A stretch of DNA of 34,511 nucleotides from Candidatus Accumulibacter vicinus. GTDB lineage: Bacteria > Pseudomonadota > Gammaproteobacteria > Burkholderiales > Rhodocyclaceae. The stretch spans positions 1 to 34,511 of the forward strand of contig DIME01000178.1 in NCBI GenBank assembly GCA_002425405.1. The letters are read 5' to 3'. Positions within the stretch are counted from its first letter, which is position 1, and each line of letters begins with the position of its first letter. The translations under genes and the position numbers were made by a program. Positions 9,405 through 16,710 of the stretch are shown here, one piece after another. The notes below the pieces were generated by a model. It saw nothing but the letters and a program-made list of their open reading frames with translations, had not been told where the DNA came from and searched no databases.

Positions 9405-11420
9405 ATGGCGCTCACCTTGATGCATGGCGTGCTGGCGACGCTGGCTGGCCTCCTCGGCGCTTTTATTGCGCAACATCACCCGCTGTGGCCGGCATCGCTG
9501 AGTGCGTTTCTTGTCGTCTGGTGCCTGACCGTCTACTGGCACCCGCACATCTGGCTATTCGTTCTGCCGGCGCTGTTGCCGGTCGCCGGTTTTTCCGCGT
9601 GGACCGGATGGATCGGCATCGATGAGTTCGACTTGCTGGTGCTTGGCGCGGCGGTCGGCTGCCATGCGCGCATGGCAGCCGACCGATTACGGCGCACCTC
9701 TCAATCCGAACTCGTCACCAGGCAGCCAGCCGAAGCGCAGCGCTGCGCGGGACCGTCCATAGATGGGTGCCGTGAGCCCGAACGGACCAGGCCGTTCGGT
9801 TTTACCCAGATCTGGCTGGGCGCGCTGGCCGTATCCTACCTGTGGGCAACGCTGCGCGGCCTGGCCGATGCCGGCGGATTTTCCCTGGGGTGGTTCCAGG
9901 GTTATGAAGAGCCCTTGAACAGTCTGCGCATTGCCAAGAGCTTCTTGCTGGCACTGCTCTTGCTTCCAGCGTTGCGGAGCCAGCTGCAGACTAGGGCGGC
10001 ACTGGCGGGGCAATGCCTTGCGGCCGGGATGGCGAGCGGGCTGGGCGGGGTGAGTCTGGCCGTTATCTGGGAACGTAACGGGTATCCCGGACTGCTGGAT
10101 TTTTCAACTCCCTATCGCAGCACGGCGCTGTTCTGGGAAATGCATGTCGGTGGCGCAGCGATCGATGCTTTTCTTGCCCTGGCGGTGCCATTTGCGGTCT
10201 ATGCAGTGGTGCACGCGCGCACCCGACGGCACTGGGCGGTTGCTGCGTGCCTGGCGGTGGTCGCTGGCCATGCTTGCCTGACCACTTTTTCTCGTGCCGT
10301 TTATCTGAGTGTCGGAGTGTCCCTGGTCGTCCTTGCCTGGCGCTTGCCGGCGCCCTGGCTGCGGCGATCCCGGCTGGCGCGCGTCATCGGGTCTGTCGCC
10401 ACCGCCAGAGTCCCCGAGCCGGAGCCTTGGCGGCGGTGGGGAGGCCGGCTGCTGGTCAGTGTGCTGATCCTTGAGGTCCTGGTGGTCATGTGTCTGGGGG
10501 ATTTCATGGGCAGCAGGGTGTCAGCCGGCGAGCGCGATCTGATTGGCCGCCTGCAGCACTGGCAAGAGGGCCTGAGCCTGCTGCGTACGCCCCCGGAATG
10601 GCTGCTGGGCAGAGGGCTCGGGCGTTTTCCGGCCAGCTATTCGCAGACCGTTCCCGGACGTGCGATGCCAGGTCGCCTGCAGATCGTCGAGGCAGGCGAG
10701 GGGAGCCATCTGCGCATTTTCCGACCGCCTCACAGCGCCCGCGCTGGTGGCGCTTTCGAACTGCTTCAGCGCGTCCCGGCGTTTGTTGCAGGGAGCACTT
10801 ATACGCTGGCAATGGACCTGCGCGCGCTGCAGCCGGCGAAGCTGCACGCCGGCTTGTGCCACCAGCATCTTCTTTATGCCGCGAACTGCGCACAGACCGG
10901 CCTGACCTTGTCGGGCAAGGATGAGCAATGGGATCACTTTACGCTGACCCTCACTGCGGGCAAGGACGGCTCCCGAGGTTGGCCGGTACCGTGGCTGGGA
11001 TTCCTCTCGCTACGGCTGGAGGGGGGAGCCGACTTCGTCGATGTCGACCATTTGAGCCTTCTCGATGCGAAAGGCCATCAGCTGCTCGACAACGGCGATT
11101 TTTCCAGCGGCATGGCGCACTGGTTCTTCGCTGGCCGCCATTACTTCCTGCCATGGCATGTCGACAGCCTTTTCATCGAGACGCTGATTGATCAGGGAGT
11201 CGTTGGCCTGCTTCTGCTGCTCGGCCTGCTCGGCATGGCGTTTGCCAATCTGCTGCGGGGTCGCGGGCGCGAGCATGTCCTCGCACCCTATCTGCTGGCA
11301 GCCCTGACTGCCTGTCTGGTCGTCGGGATATTCTCGAGCGTACTGGACATGCCGAGGCCTGCTTTCCTGTTGTACTTGCTGTCATGCTTTGCCCTGTTCC
11401 TCGAAGAACGTTCCCCCTGA
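9405..11420 (+). CDS. O-antigen ligase/polymerase-like membrane protein with periplasmic beta-rich insert
   Basis: A 671-residue protein with many membrane helices. The pattern LLGRGLGRFPASY (near residue 398) and HVDSLFIETLIDQGVVGLLLLL (near residue 585) match the two sides of the large periplasmic loop of the Wzy_C/WaaL family, which polymerises or ligates lipid-linked glycans. Between them is an extra module of about 160 residues (420-583) with alternating beta-like strands, including LLDNGDFSSGMAHWFF, which resembles carbohydrate-binding beta sandwiches. Residues about 83-133 form an Arg-rich polar stretch encoded by palindromic DNA (9652-9803). The start is uncertain: ATG 9405 has no clear ribosome-binding site and ATG 9420 is an alternative. 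It heads the exopolysaccharide locus. Confidence 0.75.
   Translation: MALTLMHGVLATLAGLLGAFIAQHHPLWPASLSAFLVVWCLTVYWHPHIWLFVLPALLPVAGFSAWTGWIGIDEFDLLVLGAAVGCHARMAADRLRRTSQSELVTRQPAEAQRCAGPSIDGCREPERTRPFGFTQIWLGALAVSYLWATLRGLADAGGFSLGWFQGYEEPLNSLRIAKSFLLALLLLPALRSQLQTRAALAGQCLAAGMASGLGGVSLAVIWERNGYPGLLDFSTPYRSTALFWEMHVGGAAIDAFLALAVPFAVYAVVHARTRRHWAVAACLAVVAGHACLTTFSRAVYLSVGVSLVVLAWRLPAPWLRRSRLARVIGSVATARVPEPEPWRRWGGRLLVSVLILEVLVVMCLGDFMGSRVSAGERDLIGRLQHWQEGLSLLRTPPEWLLGRGLGRFPASYSQTVPGRAMPGRLQIVEAGEGSHLRIFRPPHSARAGGAFELLQRVPAFVAGSTYTLAMDLRALQPAKLHAGLCHQHLLYAANCAQTGLTLSGKDEQWDHFTLTLTAGKDGSRGWPVPWLGFLSLRLEGGADFVDVDHLSLLDAKGHQLLDNGDFSSGMAHWFFAGRHYFLPWHVDSLFIETLIDQGVVGLLLLLGLLGMAFANLLRGRGREHVLAPYLLAALTACLVVGIFSSVLDMPRPAFLLYLLSCFALFLEERSP
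9652..9803. other. Cluster of perfect palindromes inside the ligase-like gene (possible in-frame palindromic element)
   Basis: Three dyads fall within 152 bp of open frame. The first is a perfect 34-bp palindrome at 9652-9685 (half-site from 9652: CGGTCGGCTGCCATGCG). The second is a 12-bp palindrome CGCAGCGCTGCG near 9736. The third is a hairpin at 9778-9799, CCGAACGG-ACCAGG-CCGTTCGG, followed by TTTT. The encoded peptide is polar, with several Arg and Cys, in an otherwise hydrophobic region. This is unlike codon-driven chance pairing elsewhere in the window. No second copy was seen in the window. Confidence 0.55.
9778..9803 (+). terminator. Terminator-like hairpin with T-run inside a coding region
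   Basis: An 8-bp perfect stem with a 6-base loop ACCAGG is followed directly by four Ts. By form it would act as a weak intrinsic terminator on the + strand, yet it lies about 375 bp inside an open frame. It belongs to the palindrome cluster at 9652-9803 and could reduce expression of the ligase-like gene. Confidence 0.35.
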
Positions 11421-11758
11421 GGGGCTGCAACGCGCCTTCCGCATCCCTGAAAACGCCTTGAAGGTTGTCGCCCGATGTATAATGCCAGCGCAAGACAACC
11501 AATCATAGGATATAAAATTTAATTATATCATGTAATTGTGTTGTTCTTTAAAAGTGGTGTCTTGGTTTTCAACGGGCACAGCAGGGCTTTCTTTCCTTGG
11601 CATTGTCCCTGGCTTGTGCATTAGGTCACGTTCTCCAATTATCTGCGGTGATAGCCTTCGTTGCGTGACGTTTGCCGAGCTTTCCTGATTTAAAGCAGCT
11701 CTCAGAGCAGCGGTCATCAACGAGAAGTGTCCAGGTATATGCTTGCAAGGAGTCTGTC
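11421..11758 (+). promoter_or_regulatory. AT-rich upstream region of the sugar transferase gene, with candidate promoter elements
   Basis: This 338-bp gap is the most AT-rich stretch of the window. It holds TATAAT at 11478-11483 without a good -35 at the usual distance, and a 7-bp inverted repeat GATATAA-N7-TTATATC at 11509-11529. A near-match to a sigma-54 element lies at 11597-11613: TTGGCA with GG ten bases later where GC is expected. A small hairpin GCTCTCAGAGC lies near 11698. AAGGAG at 11747-11752 serves the GTG start at 11759. No small ORF with support was seen. The locus encodes the sigma-54 activator PrsR, so autoregulation here is plausible but unproven. Confidence 0.45.
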
Positions 11759-13141
11759 GTGATCAAGGTGTTCAATCATTGGTTTCATCGGAAGACGATT
11801 GCCCAGGTGGCCGTTGACCTGATGTTCCCGGTTGCGTGTGTGGTCCTTGCCGCCATGTGGATCGGGCATGGCGCTCCGCTTGCTCTGGAGCGGGTTGCTT
11901 TCTATGCAGTGATTTTCGCGCTGACGATGATCGTCCTGAATGCCTGGCTGGGCATCTATAATCGGGTGCATAGCCGAACGCGGGAAGAGACCCAGGCGCG
12001 CGCGGTGCTGTCGCTCTACCTGGCGATTCCGCTGGCGTATCTGGTGTTTTCGCTGCTTTCGGTAGCCGAGGTCGATCGCAGTTTCATGTTGCTGTCCGGC
12101 CTGGCGGCGCTCTTTGCGACGCTGGCGCGGCGTGTGCATCTGGCGCACAGCCGCACAAGTTCCTTGCTGAGTCACCGCGTGCTGGTTTTCGGGGTCGGTG
12201 AGGAAGCGGAAAACGTCGGCCGCGTACTGCGTAAATCGGATCCGGATATTCATATCGTTGGCTTCTATCCGTCCGTCAACGACACCGAGATCGTCGTTCC
12301 TTCGCAGGTCATTCTTTCCCAGGATCGGTCGCTCTCGGACACGGCGCATGCCTTGAGAGTCGACGAGATCATCGTTGCCGTGCGCGAGCGCCGCGGGGGC
12401 TCACTACCCTTGCGCGAACTCCTCGACTGCAAGCTGTCGGGTGTCCGGGTGCTCGATCTGGCGAGCTATTTCGAACGTGCCCTTGGTCAGATCCGCCTCG
12501 ATTCCCTGCGTGTTGGCTGGCTGATTTTTGGCGAGGGCTTTCGGCAGAGTTGGCGGCGGACGACGATCAAGCGGCTGTTCGATATCGTGGTGGCGTTCCT
12601 GCTGCTGTTGCTTGCCACGCCGGTGATGCTGCTGGCAGCGATTCTGATCATCCTTGAAGACGGTTTTTCGATCTTTTATCGACAGGAGCGGGTCGGTCTC
12701 GATGGTCGTTTGTTCAAGATCATCAAGTTTCGCAGCATGCGCAATGATGCCGAGAGTGACGGTAAGCCGCGCTGGGCGATGGTCGATGATGATCGTGTGA
12801 CGCGTGTCGGGCGTGTCCTGCGCAAGCTGCGTATCGACGAATTGCCGCAGTTGTACAATGTGCTGACGGGGGATATGAGCCTGGTAGGGCCGCGTCCGGA
12901 GCGCCCCTATTTTGTCGACCAGCTGACACGTGACATCCCGTTTTTCGCGGTACGCCATAGTGTCAAACCAGGGCTGACCGGCTGGGCGCAGGTAAGTTAT
13001 CACTATGGGTCGACGATTGATGATGCTGTCCAGAAACTGCAATACGATCTGTATTATGTCAAGAATCACAGTCTGTTCCTTGATGTGGTCATTCTCTTCG
13101 AGACCGTCGGCGTGGTCTTGACGGGCAAGGGTGCTCGGTGA
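11759..13141 (+). CDS. EpsB-like sugar transferase, exosortase/PEP-CTERM-associated (undecaprenyl-phosphate glycosylphosphotransferase)
   Basis: This membrane enzyme would begin repeat-unit synthesis by moving a sugar-1-phosphate onto undecaprenyl phosphate at the inner membrane. It has 460 residues. GTG 11759 was chosen because the resulting N-terminus MIKVFNHWFHRKT matches the conserved start of the PEP-CTERM-associated subgroup, with AAGGAG in place. Several N-terminal membrane helices are followed by a Rossmann-like middle (VLVFGVGEEAENVGRVLRKS). A further helix precedes the catalytic domain, with FRSMRNDAESDGKPRWAMVD, RKLRIDELPQLYNVLTGDMS and LVGPRPERPYFV. It lies 61 bp before prsK, as expected in exosortase-associated exopolysaccharide clusters. 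Confidence 0.92.
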   Translation: MIKVFNHWFHRKTIAQVAVDLMFPVACVVLAAMWIGHGAPLALERVAFYAVIFALTMIVLNAWLGIYNRVHSRTREETQARAVLSLYLAIPLAYLVFSLLSVAEVDRSFMLLSGLAALFATLARRVHLAHSRTSSLLSHRVLVFGVGEEAENVGRVLRKSDPDIHIVGFYPSVNDTEIVVPSQVILSQDRSLSDTAHALRVDEIIVAVRERRGGSLPLRELLDCKLSGVRVLDLASYFERALGQIRLDSLRVGWLIFGEGFRQSWRRTTIKRLFDIVVAFLLLLLATPVMLLAAILIILEDGFSIFYRQERVGLDGRLFKIIKFRSMRNDAESDGKPRWAMVDDDRVTRVGRVLRKLRIDELPQLYNVLTGDMSLVGPRPERPYFVDQLTRDIPFFAVRHSVKPGLTGWAQVSYHYGSTIDDAVQKLQYDLYYVKNHSLFLDVVILFETVGVVLTGKGAR

Positions 13142-13202
13142 ATAGTGCGCTATGGGTTACACCATGATCGCGAATGGGAATGCAAAAGGATAGATATCGT
13201 TG

Positions 13203-15314
13203 ATGGACAGCAAGATAGAAATGGTCGCGGCCTGGAGTTACGGCCTGGCGGCAGTTCTGGCAGCCTTTCTGACGCTCTATCTGTCCTCTGGCTGGCGCGC
13301 TGGTGGTCGCAGTCGTGCGATGTTTCTGGCGGCGGGCCTGTGCGCACTGTGGAGCGGGCTGTCGCTGGCCTTTGTGATGACCGGCAAGGCGGTTTTTCTT
13401 GCCGGTAGCCTATTGGCCGATGTGCTGCGATTCGGTGGCTGGTATTTCTTTCTCCTCGTCCTGATGAAACCGGAACCGACAGATGCCGAGAGTGCATCGG
13501 CGCGCTTTGGCTGGCTGAACGGTTTCGCCTGGCTGCTGGTCATCGTGGCTTTCGCCTCGCAGCTTCTGCTGGTGTTCGGTATTGATCTCATCGTGCCGTC
13601 ACAACGGGTGGTCCTGTTCGTCTCTCTGGTGATGACCGTCTTCGGCCTGGTGTTGGTGGAGCGCCTGTTCCGCAACGTTTCTCCGGACTTTCGCTGGAGC
13701 ATCAAGCCCTTATGCCTCGGGCTTGGGGGTGTTTTCCTGTTTGACCTGTATCTGTATTCGGACGCCCTGCTATTCAACCGGGTTGATGCCGATGCCTTCA
13801 GTATCCGCGGCTTTGCGCACGCCCTGGGCCTGCCCCTGGTGGCTTTGTCGGCGATTCGCAGCCATGACTGGAAAAGACGTTTGGTGATGTCGCAGCGTGC
13901 CGCCCTGCAGTCGGTAACGCTGCTGATCGTCGGCGTCTATCTGCTGTTCATGGCGGCGGCCGGCTATTACGTGCGTTTCTTTGGTGGCGAGTGGGGGCGG
14001 GCATTGCAGTTGGCGCTGCTCTTTGCGGCTTTGCTGGTGCTGGCGGGACTGACCTTTTCGGGTTCGATGCGGGCGCGCCTGCGTGTGCAGGTGGGCAAGC
14101 ACTTTTTCAGCTACCGCTACGATTACCGTGAGGAGTGGCTGCGCTTTACCCAGACCCTGTCCTTACAGGGCGGTTTTTCCGGCATGGGGCGGCATGTGGT
14201 GCGTGGCTTGGCCGACATGGTCGAGAGCCCGAGCGGCGCACTGTGGCTGAAGGATCCCTCGGGCCAGTTCTTTGCTCAGGCAGCGTACTGGAACATGTCC
14301 GCTTCGTCGGCGACCGAAGATGTCGGGAGCCCGTTGTGCAGGTTTCTGCTCGACAGCGGTTGGGTGATCAACCTCGAAGAGTATCGTTCCCTGCCGCGTC
14401 GTTATGATGGTCTCGAGATTCCGTCCTGGCTGGTTGAAGTACCGAATGCATGGCTGGTGGTGCCGCTGACGACCGGGAATGAACTGATCGCCTTTGTGGT
14501 GCTGGCGACAGCCCGTACCAAGATTGATGTGAACTGGGAGGTCAATGATCTGCTGAAGACAGCTGCTCGCCAGGCCGGCGCTTTTCTGGGTCAGATGCAA
14601 GCCAGCGAGGCCCTGCTTGAGGTCCGGAAGTTCGACTCGTTCAATCGCATGTCGGCTTTTGTCGTGCATGATCTCAAAAACATCATCACCCAGTTGTCGC
14701 TGATGCTCAAGAATGCCGAGCGTCATCGCGACAACCCCGAGTTTCAGAAAGACATGCTGATGACCGTTGAACACTCTGTCGAGCGTATGCGCAAGCTGAT
14801 GATGCAACTGCGCGAAGGTGCGACGCCGCTTGATGGTCCGCGTGGCATTGATCTGGCGGGTGTCCTGCGACGGATTCAGACCGCCAAGTCCGGACAGGGA
14901 CGGGATATCGAGTTGGTGATCGAGGAGAAGCTGGTTGCCCGTGGGCACGAAGACCGGATTGAGCGGGTGATCGGCCATCTGGTCCAGAACGCACTGGATG
15001 CCACCGAGGATCGTGGGCGAGTGTGGGTCAGGCTGGCCCGGCAAGGGATACACGCCTTGGTTGAAGTCGGCGATAGCGGGCACGGCATGAGCCCAGAATT
15101 CGTTCGCGAGCGCCTGTTCAAGCCTTTTCAAACGACCAAGCCGACCGGAATGGGCATTGGTGCTTACGAAAGCTTTCAGTATATTCATGAATTAGGCGGC
15201 AAAATGTCTGTCGACAGCGCAGTTGATGTCGGCACGCAGGTGGACCTGTTGTTGCCATTGTTTGATGTCAGACACACCACAGCGTCGGCTGACTTGCTGA
15301 AGGAATCAGAATGA
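13203..15314 (+). CDS. prsK: PEP-CTERM system sensor histidine kinase PrsK
   Basis: PrsK is the membrane sensor of the PrsK-PrsR system that controls exopolysaccharide and PEP-CTERM protein genes. The 703-residue protein has about nine hydrophobic segments in the first 290 residues and a GAF-like middle. The dimerisation/phosphoacceptor helix has VVHDLKNIITQLSLMLKNAE (His at about 489), and the ATPase domain has VIGHLVQNALDATED, GDSGHGMSPE and TTKPTGMGIGAYES. The His-Asp-Leu-Lys-Asn phosphobox is typical of this subfamily. ATG 13203 follows AAAAGGA at 12 bp; TTG 13200, one codon earlier, has better spacing and is possible. The stop overlaps the prsR start by 4 bp (ATGA), so the pair is translationally coupled. 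Confidence 0.94.
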   Translation: MDSKIEMVAAWSYGLAAVLAAFLTLYLSSGWRAGGRSRAMFLAAGLCALWSGLSLAFVMTGKAVFLAGSLLADVLRFGGWYFFLLVLMKPEPTDAESASARFGWLNGFAWLLVIVAFASQLLLVFGIDLIVPSQRVVLFVSLVMTVFGLVLVERLFRNVSPDFRWSIKPLCLGLGGVFLFDLYLYSDALLFNRVDADAFSIRGFAHALGLPLVALSAIRSHDWKRRLVMSQRAALQSVTLLIVGVYLLFMAAAGYYVRFFGGEWGRALQLALLFAALLVLAGLTFSGSMRARLRVQVGKHFFSYRYDYREEWLRFTQTLSLQGGFSGMGRHVVRGLADMVESPSGALWLKDPSGQFFAQAAYWNMSASSATEDVGSPLCRFLLDSGWVINLEEYRSLPRRYDGLEIPSWLVEVPNAWLVVPLTTGNELIAFVVLATARTKIDVNWEVNDLLKTAARQAGAFLGQMQASEALLEVRKFDSFNRMSAFVVHDLKNIITQLSLMLKNAERHRDNPEFQKDMLMTVEHSVERMRKLMMQLREGATPLDGPRGIDLAGVLRRIQTAKSGQGRDIELVIEEKLVARGHEDRIERVIGHLVQNALDATEDRGRVWVRLARQGIHALVEVGDSGHGMSPEFVRERLFKPFQTTKPTGMGIGAYESFQYIHELGGKMSVDSAVDVGTQVDLLLPLFDVRHTTASADLLKESE

Positions 15315-16669
15315 GCGCAGAGAAGCTTCCGCACCTGTTGATCGTCGAGGATGATCGCGCGTTGCAGAAACAGATTCGCTGGGCTTTCGACCAGTACGAA
15401 GCACTGACCGCGGATGATCGTGAGAGTGCGCTGCTGCTGGTACGACGCTATCAGCCGCCGGTGGTGACGATGGATCTCGGATTGCCGCCAGACCCGGATT
15501 CGGTGTCCGAAGGTTTCAAGTTGCTCGAAGAGATTCTGACGCTGGCACCGGATACCAAGATCATTGTCCTCACCGGTCAGAACGATCGCGCTAACGCGCT
15601 GCGTGCGATTGCTCTGGGCGCCTATGACTTCTTCGCCAAGCCATTCGAGATTGAAATGCTGGGCCTGACCATCCAGCGCGCCTACCGCCTCCATGAACTG
15701 CAACAGGAGAACGAGCGACTGCAGGCGATGCGGCAACCCGCCGTACTGTCTGGTTTGCTGACCCGTGACCCGGAGTTGCTACGCATCTGTCGCACCGTCG
15801 AGCGGGTTGGCGTCACCGACGCAACGGTGTTGTTACTTGGCGAAAGCGGCACCGGCAAGGAGCTTCTGGCGCGTGGTTTGCATGAGGCGTCACCGCGTCG
15901 GCGCGAACGTTTCGTGGCCATCAACTGCGCAGCCATTCCGGACAACTTGCTGGAGAGCGAACTCTTTGGTTACGAGAAAGGGGCTTTCACCGGGGCCGCC
16001 AAAACGACGCCAGGCAAGATCGAGACAGCCAACAATGGCACGCTGATGCTTGACGAGATCGGTGACCTTCCGCATTCGCTGCAGGCCAAGTTGTTGCGTT
16101 TTCTGCAAGAGCGTGTCATCGAAAGGATTGGTGGGCGGCAGGAAATCCCGGTCAACGTCCGGATCGTTTGCGCAACGCACCAGAATCTCAAATTCCTGAT
16201 CAACGAGGGACGTTTCCGCGAGGACTTGTACTATCGCCTGGCGGAGATCATTATCAATATCCCGCCCTTGCGCGCCCGCTCCGGTGACGCCGCCTTGCTG
16301 GCGCACGCCTTCCTGAGGCGGTTTGCGGCCGAGAACAATCGCGGCAACTTGACCCTGCGTGAGGACGCTGTACGAATGATAGAAGCGCACTCCTGGCCGG
16401 GGAACGTGCGCGAGCTGGAGAATTGCATCAAGCGGGCGGTCATCATGGCCGATGGCAATCAGATTACCGCTGATGACATTGGTTTGGCGGGAGATGCTCA
16501 GGAGGACGCAATCAAGCTGGACCTGAGGCATGCGCGTGACCACGCAGAGCGGCGGGTGATCATCACCGCGCTGGCTCGCGCCGACGGAAACGTCGTCCGC
16601 GCCGCCGAGTTGCTCGGTATAAGCCGCCCGACACTGTACGACATGATGCACAGATTTGGCCTGAAATAG
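15311..16669 (+). CDS. prsR: PEP-CTERM system sigma-54-dependent response regulator PrsR
   Basis: PrsR activates RpoN-dependent promoters after phosphorylation by PrsK. The 452 residues have three parts. The receiver domain has an acidic pair at D14-D15, phosphoacceptor D55 in VVTMDLGLPP and Lys110 in FFAKPFE. The AAA+ domain has Walker A GESGTGKE near 177-184, an intact GAFTGA loop at 224-229 that contacts sigma-54, and Walker B LMLDEIGD. The C-terminal Fis-type helix-turn-helix is GNVVRAAELLGISRPTLYDM. All residues needed for activity are present. The start overlaps the end of prsK. Targets probably include promoters in exopolysaccharide and PEP-CTERM genes elsewhere; see the near-match upstream of the sugar transferase. 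Confidence 0.95.
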   Translation: MSAEKLPHLLIVEDDRALQKQIRWAFDQYEALTADDRESALLLVRRYQPPVVTMDLGLPPDPDSVSEGFKLLEEILTLAPDTKIIVLTGQNDRANALRAIALGAYDFFAKPFEIEMLGLTIQRAYRLHELQQENERLQAMRQPAVLSGLLTRDPELLRICRTVERVGVTDATVLLLGESGTGKELLARGLHEASPRRRERFVAINCAAIPDNLLESELFGYEKGAFTGAAKTTPGKIETANNGTLMLDEIGDLPHSLQAKLLRFLQERVIERIGGRQEIPVNVRIVCATHQNLKFLINEGRFREDLYYRLAEIIINIPPLRARSGDAALLAHAFLRRFAAENNRGNLTLREDAVRMIEAHSWPGNVRELENCIKRAVIMADGNQITADDIGLAGDAQEDAIKLDLRHARDHAERRVIITALARADGNVVRAAELLGISRPTLYDMMHRFGLK

Positions 16670-16710
16670 TGTTGTTCCTGCAAACGTTGACCGATCTCAT
16701 GAGGGCTCTG

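Noticed and set aside
9949..9964. Perfect sigma-54 consensus TGGCAC-N5-TTGC inside the ligase-like gene
   Set aside because: It encodes a Leu-rich membrane helix, where CTGGCACTG and TTGCTT codons are expected, and no gene starts within reach downstream.
11421..11758. Possible cyclic-di-GMP riboswitch in the sugar transferase leader
   Set aside because: The conserved GEMM core sequences and paired elements were not found.
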